From: Enterococcus gilvus ATCC BAA-350 | GTDB lineage: Bacteria; Bacillota; Bacilli; Lactobacillales; Enterococcaceae | Direction: 5' to 3' | Length of the DNA: 64,000 nucleotides | NCBI RefSeq assembly: GCF_000407545.1 | Contig: NZ_ASWH01000002.1 | Location: 434,001-498,000 of the forward strand | In this document: positions 9,351-17,466 of the stretch, in pieces | Numbering within the stretch: position 1 is the stretch's first letter | Layout of the letters: each line of letters begins with the position of its first letter | Position numbers and translations under genes: made by a program | Notes under the pieces: model-generated | Told to the model about the DNA's origin: nothing | What the model saw: the letters and a program-made list of their open reading frames with translations, nothing else | Databases searched by the model: none

Positions 9351-9379
9351 TTGGTGTTTATTTTTATTAGCGTTATACT
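9351..9379 (+). promoter_or_regulatory. Promoter of the C69 dipeptidase gene
   Basis: TTGGTG at 9351-9356, a 17-base spacer and TATACT at 9374-9379. The predicted start of transcription is near 9386, which makes the in-frame ATG at 9389 almost leaderless and supports the ATG at 9413 as the real start. Confidence 0.6.
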
Positions 9380-9412
9380 TGAGATACCATGAAAAGGGAG
9401 AGTGTTTCAAGT

Positions 9413-10819
9413 ATGACAAAGAGAGTAAAAGGTTCATGTACCAGTATTTTAGTCGGAAAGAAAGCATCGATCGATGGCTCAACTATGATTTCAAGGAACG
9501 ATGATGGGCATGAAGCATTAGACCCACAACGTTTTGTGGTCGTTCAACCAGAAGACCAACCAAGATCTTATCAATCTGTGATCAGCGGAGTAACGATTGA
9601 ATTGCCTGACAATCCAATGCGTTACACATCTATGCCAAACTCGATCTTAACGAACGGCATTTGGCCCGCAGCAGGGATCAACAGCGAGAATATCGCCATG
9701 TCTGCGACAGAAACAATCACGACAAATCCACGAATCCAAGGACTTGATCCTTATGTTGAAGGCGGCATCGGTGAAGAAGATATCGTGACATTGGTCTTGC
9801 CATACATCCACAGCGCCAAAGAAGGCGTGGAACGGATGGGCTCTTTATTAGAGGAATACGGCACTTATGAACCAAACGGTATCGCTTTTTCTGATAAAGA
9901 AGAAGTATGGTGGTTGGAAACGATCGGTGGTCATCATTGGGCAGCCGTACGTATCCCAGATGATGCTTACGTCGTTGCACCAAACAGAATGAACATTGAT
10001 CACTTTGATTTTGATTCCACAGATACTTTGTGTTCAAAGGATTTAAAGGCATTGATCGATGACAATCAGTTGAATCCAGATTTTGAAGGCTACAACTTGC
10101 GTCATATTTTCGGCAGCTCTTCTATTAAAGATACGGTTTACAACAATCCTCGGGCATGGTATGGCCAAAAATATTTCACACCAGACGTAGAACAAGAAGT
10201 TATGGATCAAGATTTACCCTTCATCTGTCGGGCAAACCGTAAGATTTCGATCGAAGACGTAAAATTTGTTTTGAGTTCTCACTTCGAAAACACAGAATTT
10301 GACCCTTACGGTGATGGGACTGAAACGGAAAAAACGAAATTACGTCCAATCGGGATCAACCGTAACCACAACGTCCACATTTTGCAAATTCGCAACAATG
10401 TACCAGCTGAAATCGCTGGGGTTCATTGGTTGGCTTATGGGGCAAATACCTTCAATACAGTGGTGCCTTTCTACTCCAATGTCAACGACACACCGTCATG
10501 CTACAAAGATGCGACGGGAACTTTTGATATGAACAATATGTATTGGTTGAGCTGTGCGACTGCGTTGCTTGGGGATACAGATTACGACTTTTATGTAGAT
10601 TTCCGCAACACCTTTGAATTAGAAGCAATGTCCGCTTATCACGTGATCCAAAACGAAACGGACAAAGCAGCAGCAGGTGAAAAAGACGTTCAAGGCTTCC
10701 TAGCAGCAGCCAACGAAAAATTGGCGGATGAATCCTTCAAGCGTCAAACAAAATTATTTGGCGATATGGTCATCTCAGGCTCAGAGCATATGAAATTACG
10801 CTACAACTTGAATGACTAA
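9413..10819 (+). CDS. C69-family dipeptidase (PepD type)
   Basis: The 468-residue protein begins [22 protein letters not shown]. Family C69 dipeptidases are Ntn hydrolases that expose an N-terminal Cys after removal of a short propeptide; here that Cys would be residue 9. The block [11 protein letters not shown] next to it, [15 protein letters not shown] text near residue 100 and the central [21 protein letters not shown] segment match lactobacillal PepD proteins. These enzymes are cytoplasmic and cleave a broad range of dipeptides. ATG 9413 is chosen over ATG 9389 because AGGGAG lies between the two and because of the promoter position. It is flanked by its own promoter and terminator. Confidence 0.88.
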   Translation: MTKRVKGSCTSILVGKKASIDGSTMISRNDDGHEALDPQRFVVVQPEDQPRSYQSVISGVTIELPDNPMRYTSMPNSILTNGIWPAAGINSENIAMSATETITTNPRIQGLDPYVEGGIGEEDIVTLVLPYIHSAKEGVERMGSLLEEYGTYEPNGIAFSDKEEVWWLETIGGHHWAAVRIPDDAYVVAPNRMNIDHFDFDSTDTLCSKDLKALIDDNQLNPDFEGYNLRHIFGSSSIKDTVYNNPRAWYGQKYFTPDVEQEVMDQDLPFICRANRKISIEDVKFVLSSHFENTEFDPYGDGTETEKTKLRPIGINRNHNVHILQIRNNVPAEIAGVHWLAYGANTFNTVVPFYSNVNDTPSCYKDATGTFDMNNMYWLSCATALLGDTDYDFYVDFRNTFELEAMSAYHVIQNETDKAAAGEKDVQGFLAAANEKLADESFKRQTKLFGDMVISGSEHMKLRYNLND

Positions 10820-10848
10820 TTGACTGAATCAAAACAACTGAATCAAAA

Positions 10849-10888
10849 TAAGGGACTTTCACAAATCTGAAAGCCCCTTGTTTTTTTG
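10849..10888 (+). terminator. Terminator after dipeptidase
   Basis: Stem AAGGGACTTTCA pairing with TGAAAGCCCCTT (one mismatch), six-base loop, then seven T. Confidence 0.8.
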
Positions 10889-10935
10889 TGTGAAAAATAG
10901 TTGATGATCAACTTCACCTAACTGTCTTTTGATCG

Positions 10936-11496
10936 TTAATACGTTCGTACTTCAGGCGGAGTGTACTCTTGGATAAATTCACTGATTTCATTGAGTGAAT
11001 TGGAAAAAAGTGTTTTTTCTCTGTCTTGAGTTGAAAGAAAGCCACTTTTAACCATATGATCGTACAGATCTTTTAATGGGTCATAGAAGCCATTTTCGTT
11101 AAATAGCACACAGGGGTTGGGATTTTGACCGACTCTTGACCAAGAGATCATCTCAGTTATTTCTTCTAAAGTACCAGGTCCGCCAGGAAGGGCAATACAA
11201 GCATCACCTAAATCCAACATCTTTTGTTTTCTTTCAGACATAGTATCGACCGTGTACATTTTTGTCAGATTGGGGTGTGGCAATTCCCTGTTCTTTAAAA
11301 AAGTTGGAATGACACCGATCACTTCACCATTTTTGGCAATCACTGAATCAGCGATGATCCCCATCAATCCAGCCTTTCCGCCTCCATATATTAATGTATG
11401 TTTTTGTTCAGCGATCCATCCGCCAAGTTTTTCGGCAGCCTGCTGATAGATAGGATCACTCCCGCTGCTGGCGCCACAATAAACAACAATATTCAA
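10936..11496 (-). CDS. LOG-family protein (TIGR00730 Rossmann fold)
   Basis: A 186-residue protein starting MNIVVYCGASSG with the family signature PGGPGTLEEITE near residue 106 and the phosphate-binding LIYGGGKAGLMG near residue 37. Members are cytokinin riboside 5'-monophosphate phosphoribohydrolases or related nucleotide hydrolases; in bacteria the physiological substrate is mostly unknown. SERKQKM and the following acid pair of the active site are conserved. It is divergent from the MazG-like gene, with 78 bases between the two starts, and both could act on nucleotides, though this link is only inference. Confidence 0.88.
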   Translation of the reverse strand: MNIVVYCGASSGSDPIYQQAAEKLGGWIAEQKHTLIYGGGKAGLMGIIADSVIAKNGEVIGVIPTFLKNRELPHPNLTKMYTVDTMSERKQKMLDLGDACIALPGGPGTLEEITEMISWSRVGQNPNPCVLFNENGFYDPLKDLYDHMVKSGFLSTQDREKTLFSNSLNEISEFIQEYTPPEVRTY

Positions 11497-11574
11497 TTTC
11501 TTTCAACCCTTTCTTTTGCATGTAAATTAGTATACCATAGAGTCAGAACTTACGTTCGCAAAAGGGGGAGCATG

Positions 11575-11895
11575 ATGGAATTGAATGAGTATCAAGCATG
11601 GATCAGTGAATTTTATAAAAAACGAAATTGGTACCAGTATGATCCGTTTATTCGAGCAAATTTTTTAGCAGAAGAAGTGGGTGAGGTAAGTCGCGCAATT
11701 CGAACGATTGAAATTGGCAGAGACCGTCCAGATGAGGAATCCTCAGATTTTCCAACACAATTAGAGAATTTGACAGAAGAATTAGGGGATGTGCTGGACA
11801 ACATAGTTATTCTCGCAGACAAATATGGAATTTCATTTCAAAAGATCATGTCTGCCCACAAACAAAAATTGTCACAGCGCTATGATGATGTTTAA
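11575..11895 (+). CDS. MazG-like nucleotide pyrophosphohydrolase
   Basis: A single MazG domain of 106 residues. The metal-binding pattern is seen as AEEVGEVSRAI followed by TEELGDVLDNIV, that is ExxE plus ExxD on adjacent helices. Such small all-alpha NTP pyrophosphatases remove non-canonical nucleotides. Two ATG codons adjoin at 11572 and 11575; AGGGGGAG ending at 11570 gives a better distance to the second. It faces the LOG-family gene across a short divergent promoter region with TATACCATA at 11531. Confidence 0.8.
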   Translation: MELNEYQAWISEFYKKRNWYQYDPFIRANFLAEEVGEVSRAIRTIEIGRDRPDEESSDFPTQLENLTEELGDVLDNIVILADKYGISFQKIMSAHKQKLSQRYDDV

Positions 11896-12055
11896 AGGAG
11901 GCTTTAGGTTCTTTTAACGATGCGCTTATAGCGAATAAAAGGTTCCAATAGCCAATGTCAAAGATTCTGGCATCTGATTTTGGCTCTGTTGCCACAAAAA
12001 CAAGCTTTCATTATCTGACGATTTCTTTATTCTGTAAGTGAAAGGGAGGGAGAAA

Positions 12056-12697
12056 ATGACTCATTTTTCAAATCGATTAAAGACGGAGCGTAAAAGAAGA
12101 AAACTCACGCAGCAAGATTTAGCTGATCTGCTCCATGTTTCGAGAACGAGTATTTCAAATTGGGAGGTGGGACGGAATTATCCAGATCTTGAAGTTCTCG
12201 TGAAATTGAGTGATGTATTGGACCGCTCTCTTGATCATTTATTGAAGGAGGATACAGAGATGGTGGAGGACTATTCACAAAAAATCAGGACGAGTAAAAA
12301 GAAAAGCCAGATCATTAAAAGTTTAGTGACGGTATTGGTTGGAATACTGGTGGTAGCATTAGTGACACTCAAACTTTTTTTCATTGGCTGGACTGCGACT
12401 AGCGAAGAGATTCTTATTGATTATGAACACGCACCCAACGAGTTGATTACCATCAGGGTGGGCTCAAAGAAAAATCGGCGAGTTGAACTCGTGGAGACAC
12501 GTTCCGGCGAAATGCGGATGGTTGAAAAACAGGAGCCTTTTTTTAGAAAAAGACCTCAAAAATTTAGTTATTACAGCATTCACTCAAAAAAAGATGAATT
12601 CTCGGCAATTAAGTTTAAAGACAAACGAGTGGAAATCAATTGGAATAAAATCACTCATTCAGAAAAAAGCTATACCTATCAAAAATACCCGATATAA
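12056..12697 (+). CDS. XRE-family regulator with a membrane segment
   Basis: 213 residues. Residues 5-60 are a helix-turn-helix of the XRE type (RLKTERKRRKLTQQDLADLL, then SRTSISNWEVGRNYPDLEVL). After a charged linker there is one hydrophobic segment (roughly residues 88-112) and a basic extracytoplasmic or cytoplasmic tail of about 100 residues without recognised motif. Membrane-anchored XRE proteins of this layout are common in Firmicutes and may sense envelope signals. The start at ATG 12056 follows AAAGGGAGGGAG; GTG 12038 upstream is less likely. No partner gene adjoins on the same strand, and no terminator was seen. Confidence 0.75.
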   Translation: MTHFSNRLKTERKRRKLTQQDLADLLHVSRTSISNWEVGRNYPDLEVLVKLSDVLDRSLDHLLKEDTEMVEDYSQKIRTSKKKSQIIKSLVTVLVGILVVALVTLKLFFIGWTATSEEILIDYEHAPNELITIRVGSKKNRRVELVETRSGEMRMVEKQEPFFRKRPQKFSYYSIHSKKDEFSAIKFKDKRVEINWNKITHSEKSYTYQKYPI

Positions 12698-12864
12698 GAA
12701 AGCATAAATTGATTTTGATTTACTACGGAAGTTCTTTGATTACTATGCAGAGACGCTATGGATAAGTCGTCTCCCGCTGGAAATCAACCTGTACCTGTTA
12801 TACTGAAAAAATAGAAAACGGATACGCAGTATTTTCCAGATAGATGGAAGGGGAGAAACGAACA

Positions 12865-13758
12865 ATGAAAAAAGCAGTCTTGATTGTCAATCCTAGTTCT
12901 GGGAATGAAGAAGCTAAGAAATATAAAGACCGTGCCCAACAGAAATTGCAGCAATTTTATGAGGAAGTCGAAGTTCTTGAAACGGAGCAGGAGGGAGACG
13001 CAACGGCGTTTTCCAGAAAAGCCGCAGAAGAAGAGGTCGATAGTGTTTTTGCGATGGGCGGGGATGGCACGGTCAATGAAGCGATCAGCGGATTGGCGGA
13101 ACAGCCGTATCGTCCAACATTCGGCTTTTTCCCGTTAGGAACGGTGAATGATTTAGGTCGTTCGCTGAATATTCCGATGGACCCTGAAGAGGCAATCGAT
13201 TCTTTTGACCCTAAGCGAAAAACAGCGCTAGACATTGGAAAGCTCAATGACGACTATTTTATGAATATCGTTTCGGTGGGAAGTATTCCTAAAGCCATTA
13301 GTGACGTAGACGTGGAAGAAAAGACAAAATTTGGGAAATTGGCTTACTTTGTGAATGGCGTCAAAGAAGTCTTTAACGATGAAAACTATCATTTCGTATT
13401 GGAAATTGATGGCGAGAGCACCGAGATCGACAGCAGCGCGGTGGTGATCGTTTTGACACGGACCATTGGCGGCTTTACCCACATCGTTCCTGAAGCAAAA
13501 AACAATGACGGAAAATTATACCTGCTGTATTTGAAGGATCAGAGCATTGCCGATCGACTGAAAAGTGTACCGGACATTATCAGAGGTATCGATGAATCGA
13601 CAGAAAATATCGGGTACACTCCCTTTACTGAAGGCCGTTTGGAAGTAAAAGAATCCGCGGACCTGCACCCAAGTGTGGATGGCGACGAAGGGCCTGAACT
13701 GCCCTTGTCATTCAAAGTACTGCCGCAGCATCTCGAAGTCTATTGCGGTAGGGAGTAA
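12865..13758 (+). CDS. Diacylglycerol/lipid kinase, YegS/DagK family
   Basis: A 297-residue protein beginning KKAVLIVNPSSGNEEA, the nucleotide-binding N-terminus of the diacylglycerol kinase catalytic fold, with the GGDGTVNEAISGL ATP motif near residue 62 and FGFFPLGTVNDLGRSL near residue 90. These soluble enzymes phosphorylate diacylglycerol, returning it to phospholipid synthesis after lipoteichoic acid assembly, or related lipids. ATG 12865 has GGGGAG nine bases upstream; ATG 12844 overlaps that region. A TATACT hexamer lies at about 12799. A terminator follows the gene, so it is probably monocistronic. Confidence 0.88.
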   Translation: MKKAVLIVNPSSGNEEAKKYKDRAQQKLQQFYEEVEVLETEQEGDATAFSRKAAEEEVDSVFAMGGDGTVNEAISGLAEQPYRPTFGFFPLGTVNDLGRSLNIPMDPEEAIDSFDPKRKTALDIGKLNDDYFMNIVSVGSIPKAISDVDVEEKTKFGKLAYFVNGVKEVFNDENYHFVLEIDGESTEIDSSAVVIVLTRTIGGFTHIVPEAKNNDGKLYLLYLKDQSIADRLKSVPDIIRGIDESTENIGYTPFTEGRLEVKESADLHPSVDGDEGPELPLSFKVLPQHLEVYCGRE

Positions 13759-13778
13759 GTAACCAATCAACGTGCACC

Positions 13779-13810
13779 AACACCCAGCAACCAATTGCCG
13801 GGTGTTTTTT
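13779..13810 (+). terminator. Terminator after the lipid kinase
   Basis: AACACCCAGCAA pairs with TTGCCGGGTGTT (one mismatch) around a CCAA loop, followed by a T tract. Confidence 0.8.
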
Positions 13811-13954
13811 GCGTTCATAGAATTTTAGGCGGAAGTTTGGTTCTTTCTATCCGTTGTAAAGTATACTGAACTAAATGCAATATATAGTTTACAAAGTGTC
13901 TGCTATAAGCTACAATGAAATCGTAGAAATGAAAAGGGAGGATTGTGTTGAAAA

Positions 13955-14152
13955 GTGAAAAATAAGCGAATAAAGATCGCAAGATTGGAAAATGACATGA
14001 GCCAAGAGGATTTGGCGAATGCCATTGGTGTGACCAGACAGACCATCGGATTGATCGAAGCGGGAAGGTACAATCCGACATTAAAGCTGTGTATCGCCAT
14101 TTGTAAAACACTCAACAAAACATTAAACGATTTATTTTGGGAGGAATCATAA
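13955..14152 (+). CDS. Small XRE-family repressor
   Basis: A 65-residue single-domain helix-turn-helix protein: KNKRIKIARLENDMSQEDLA, then GVTRQTIGLIEAGRYNPTLKL, ending NKTLNDLFWEE. This matches the small YgzD-like XRE regulators that are usually encoded together with a multi-pass membrane protein, as here. GTG 13955 is used; the AAAGGGAGG site at 13933-13941 is fourteen bases away, which is long. A seven-codon frame starting GTG 13945 (VLKSEK, stop at 13965) overlaps the start and could provide coupling. The stop is followed after one base by the membrane gene. Confidence 0.82.
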   Translation: MKNKRIKIARLENDMSQEDLANAIGVTRQTIGLIEAGRYNPTLKLCIAICKTLNKTLNDLFWEES

Positions 14153-14153
14153 G

Positions 14154-14642
14154 ATGAGAATGCATAAAAAAGTCCGGGATGAACGGATCACGCAGTTAAA
14201 TAATCAGCTTCAAAGTGAGGCGTTCATTTTAGTGAGTACGTTGGTAATGCTGTCAATTTTTATTAAGGCAAACCTCATGAATCAGCCGGTCTCCGAGTAT
14301 ATGACAGAATTGATCGTCTTAATCGTGTCGGCGTTTTATCTGGCGATCAGAGGTTCTTTTGCAGGTTACAGAACGACAAGTAATCCGAAAACGAGAAAAA
14401 AAGTATGGTCAGCAGTGATTATCGGCATAAGTATCGTAATCTCAATAATCAATGGAGTAAAAAATTATTCCATGTACGGCGAAAAGTATACTGGGATTTT
14501 TGATGGTCATTTCTTAGCAGTGTTGGGGATTACTTTTCTTTCATCCTTGGTATTTACTGCTGTCATGATTGGGGTCATATTCTCCATTGAGGAATACGGG
14601 CAAAAGCGCTTAGAAAAGAAATTGGACGACGACGAAGACTAG
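14154..14642 (+). CDS. Membrane protein paired with small XRE regulator (DUF6773-like)
   Basis: 162 residues with about four hydrophobic segments: residues 20-37, 45-65, 82-100 and 122-145, and a strongly acidic tail (LEKKLDDDED). The pattern and its position behind a 65-residue XRE gene match the DUF6773-type proteins; that name is from memory and less certain than the topology. Function unknown. In other Firmicutes such pairs behave as self-regulated two-gene modules. A terminator follows. Confidence 0.65.
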   Translation: MRMHKKVRDERITQLNNQLQSEAFILVSTLVMLSIFIKANLMNQPVSEYMTELIVLIVSAFYLAIRGSFAGYRTTSNPKTRKKVWSAVIIGISIVISIINGVKNYSMYGEKYTGIFDGHFLAVLGITFLSSLVFTAVMIGVIFSIEEYGQKRLEKKLDDDED

Positions 14643-14651
14643 TTTAACAAA

Positions 14652-14687
14652 ATCGATCCCTGAAGCGGGGATCGTTTTTATTTTTTT
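14652..14687 (+). terminator. Terminator after XRE/membrane pair
   Basis: CGATCCC and GGGATCG arms around TGAAGCG, followed by TTTTTATTTTTTT. The remaining 280 bases up to cydA hold the cyd promoter and otherwise AT-rich sequence in which I see no gene. Confidence 0.8.
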
Positions 14688-14884
14688 CTTTTAATAAGAA
14701 TTATTCCTGTCCCTCAAATTTCTCATCTGAAATTGGCTATAAAAATAGCTTTTTAGTGAGATTCTTAAAAAGGAAAACGAATACATAGCCTTATTATGAC
14801 CAAAAGTCTGTGTAAATTTTCTTTGAAATAGTTATTTTCCTCTTTTCTCAAATTTCATCAATAAAAAGCGCTTAAGCTGAACAT

Positions 14885-14913
14885 TTGGCAATTTATTCCT
14901 TAAGGACTATAGT
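14885..14913 (+). promoter_or_regulatory. Promoter of cydABDC
   Basis: TTGGCA at 14885-14890, 17-base spacer, TATAGT at 14908-14913, about 60 bases before the cydA start. A half-site TTCACAA at 14949-14955, the half motif of Rex operators, lies between promoter and start, but its partner arm is poor. Confidence 0.65.
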
Positions 14914-14973
14914 TATTCCAGAGGGTATTTTATTTTTAGTTTTGTTATTCACAACAGTAGGGGAGGAATTAAA

Positions 14974-16389
14974 ATGGATATAGTGACGTTGGCCCGTTTT
15001 CAGTTCGCCATGACAACGGTTTTTCACTTTTTTTTCGTGCCGTTCTCAATTGGGATGGTATTAGTTGTTGCCATTATGGAAACATTATTTGTTAAAACGA
15101 AAAATGAAAAATACCGTGAATTGGCGAAATTTTGGGGAAACATTTTCCTATTAAGTTTTGCGGTAGGCGTCGTGACCGGGATCATCCAAGAGTTTCAATT
15201 TGGAATGAACTGGTCAGATTATTCACGGTTCGTCGGAGATATTTTTGGCGCGCCATTAGCAGTAGAGGCATTATTGGCCTTCTTTTTGGAGTCCACATTC
15301 TTGGGACTCTGGATTTTCACGTGGGATCGGGTAAAACCTCTCATGCATGTCACCTTTATTTGGTTAGTTACTCTAGCTTCGATGTTATCTGCTTTCTGGA
15401 TTTTAGCGGCAAATAGTTTTATGCAGCATCCAGTTGGCTATGCCCTTCGTAACGGTCGAGCAGAGATGATTGATTTTGGTGCTGTGATTGGAAATCCTAA
15501 AGTGTGGTATGAATTTGGTCACGTCATCGCGGCTGCGATCACGATGGGCGGAATGATTGCTGCGGGACTTGCGGCTTTCCAATTATTGAAGCGCAAGGAC
15601 CAAAAAATGCGGGAGTTTTTCATGAAATCGATGCGTATTGGTTTAGTGATTACATTGTTTGGCTCGGTCTTAGTTTTAGGCGCGGGCGACGCGCAAATGA
15701 AGGCTTTGATCGAAGGTCAGCCAATGAAGTTTGCGGCGATGGAAGGTACCTATGAGGATACTGGGGATCCAGCCGCATGGACGTTGATCGCTTGGGACAA
15801 CGAACGGGAGCACAAGCAGGTCTTTGGCGTACAGATCCCGTACATGTTGAGCATTCTTTCTTATAATAAACCCTCTGGTTCTATTAAAGGGATGGATACC
15901 ATCAACAAAGAATTGGTCAAAAAATACGGGGATCGGAATTATTACCCACCAGTCAATGTCTTGTTCTGGAATTTCCGGATCATGGCAGGCTTTGGAATGC
16001 TGATGCTGTTAGTATCCATCATGGGCTTGTTCTTTACCCGCAAGAAAAATCCTATTTTATATGAGAAGCGCTGGATGCTTTGGGTGATGGGACTTTGTAC
16101 TTTCGCACCTTTCCTAGCAAATACAGCGGGTTGGCTAGTGACGGAATTGGGTCGTTATCCTTGGACTGTCTATGGCTTGTTTACGATCGAAGACAGTGTG
16201 TCGCCTAATGTGTCGGTCACCTCGCTATTGATCTCAAACATCATTTACTTCTTATTATTCTCAGGATTAGCGGTTACGATGATCTATTTGGTGAGACGCG
16301 AATTGAACAAAGGACCTGGTCTTGATCAAATGAATGAAGATACTGGCTCTGTTGATCCTTTTGATAAGGGGGCGTTCACACATGAGTAG
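14974..16389 (+). CDS. cydA: Cytochrome bd quinol oxidase subunit I
   Basis: 471 residues, the short Q-loop form. Haem b595 and b558 ligands are visible as His18 (TTVFHFFFVP) and His183 (YEFGHVIAAA), with the conserved acids Glu98 and Glu106 near haem d, RNGRAEM at 159 and the GRYPW motif near the C-terminus. With CydB it oxidises menaquinol and reduces oxygen to water, generating proton motive force. No haem biosynthesis genes occur here; related enterococci need external haem. GGGGAGG precedes the start. The end overlaps cydB by eight bases. Confidence 0.96.
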   Translation: MDIVTLARFQFAMTTVFHFFFVPFSIGMVLVVAIMETLFVKTKNEKYRELAKFWGNIFLLSFAVGVVTGIIQEFQFGMNWSDYSRFVGDIFGAPLAVEALLAFFLESTFLGLWIFTWDRVKPLMHVTFIWLVTLASMLSAFWILAANSFMQHPVGYALRNGRAEMIDFGAVIGNPKVWYEFGHVIAAAITMGGMIAAGLAAFQLLKRKDQKMREFFMKSMRIGLVITLFGSVLVLGAGDAQMKALIEGQPMKFAAMEGTYEDTGDPAAWTLIAWDNEREHKQVFGVQIPYMLSILSYNKPSGSIKGMDTINKELVKKYGDRNYYPPVNVLFWNFRIMAGFGMLMLLVSIMGLFFTRKKNPILYEKRWMLWVMGLCTFAPFLANTAGWLVTELGRYPWTVYGLFTIEDSVSPNVSVTSLLISNIIYFLLFSGLAVTMIYLVRRELNKGPGLDQMNEDTGSVDPFDKGAFTHE

Positions 16390-17425
16390 TTTACAATTAT
16401 TATGGTTCGTGTTAATCGGTATTTTGTTTTCAGGCTTTTTCTTCTTTGAAGGTTTTGACTTTGGTGTCGGGATGTCGGTGCAATCATTGGCACACGACGA
16501 AGGAGAGAAGGACCAGATCGTTGAAACGATCGGACCTGTTTGGGACGGCAATGAGGTGTGGCTGTTAACCGCGGGCGGGGCGATGTTCGCTTCTTTCCCT
16601 TATTGGTATGCGTCACTCTTCAGCGGCTACTACTTGATTTTGTTTATCATTCTTTTTGGCCTGATCATTCGCGGCGTTTCTTTTGAATTCCGCAGTCATA
16701 TGCCAAAAGAGCGTAAACAGCTATGGAATTGGACATTGAGTATTGGCAGCTTTATCGTGCCCTTCTTCTTTGGTGTTTTGTTTATCAGTATGATTCAAGG
16801 GATGCCGATCGATGGGAATGGCAACATGACCGCGACGTTTACAGACTACATCAATCTTTATTCGATCGTAGGCGGCGTAGCGCTGACATTGTTGTGCTAC
16901 TTACACGGCTTGAATTACATCGCGCTGCGTACAGAAGGTCCGATTCGTTACCGCGCGAAGAATTATGCGCAAATGCTTTATGGCGTGCTTTATTTTGGAT
17001 TAGTGGCTTTTGCGGTATTGATGTATATCAAAACCGATTTCTTCCAAAATAATTTTGCCGTGACGTTGGGCTTGCTAGCGTTGATCGTTGTACTTACTGT
17101 GATCGCAAATGTTTCTGTCTTTAGAAACAAAGAAATGATCGCCTTTATTACAAGCGGTTTGACATTGATCGTGCTGGTCGCATTGTTGTTCAGCGGATTG
17201 TTCCCACGGCTATTGATCAGTTCGATCCCTGGCAATGATCTATTGATCCAAAATGCCTCATCTAGCCCGTATACGTTGAAGATCATGTCCTATATTTCTT
17301 TGACGATCTTGCCATTTGTCCTAGCATATACGGCTTGGTCGTACTATATTTTCCGCAAACGGATCAAGAATCCACATGAAATCACTAATACTGCTCTAAG
17401 CAGTGGCGAAGGTCGTTCGTATTAA
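16382..17425 (+). CDS. cydB: Cytochrome bd quinol oxidase subunit II
   Basis: A 347-residue integral membrane protein with eight to nine helices. The N-terminal LFSGFFFFEGFDFGVGM and the following GPVWDGNEVWLLTAGGAMFASFP are the family signatures. Its role is assembly and stabilisation of the haem site and, in structures of the family, the oxygen channel. The start at ATG 16382 has AAGGGGGCG at eight bases and lies within the last codons of cydA. A longer in-frame start at 16334 would overlap cydA far more and has no ribosome site. Confidence 0.95.
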   Translation: MSSLQLLWFVLIGILFSGFFFFEGFDFGVGMSVQSLAHDEGEKDQIVETIGPVWDGNEVWLLTAGGAMFASFPYWYASLFSGYYLILFIILFGLIIRGVSFEFRSHMPKERKQLWNWTLSIGSFIVPFFFGVLFISMIQGMPIDGNGNMTATFTDYINLYSIVGGVALTLLCYLHGLNYIALRTEGPIRYRAKNYAQMLYGVLYFGLVAFAVLMYIKTDFFQNNFAVTLGLLALIVVLTVIANVSVFRNKEMIAFITSGLTLIVLVALLFSGLFPRLLISSIPGNDLLIQNASSSPYTLKIMSYISLTILPFVLAYTAWSYYIFRKRIKNPHEITNTALSSGEGRSY

Positions 17426-17466
17426 TCAAAAGAGTCATTTCAATTTAATCATTTAGGAGTTTACTC

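Noticed and set aside
14869..14882. AAAAAGCGCTTAAGC upstream of cydA as a cre site
   Set aside because: Several fixed positions of the cre consensus do not match (no TG at the left, no CA at the right), unlike the exact site at 39817.
14938..14955. Rex operator upstream of cydA
   Set aside because: Only one half (TTCACAA) is good; the other arm reads TAGTTTT, so the palindrome is too weak to call.
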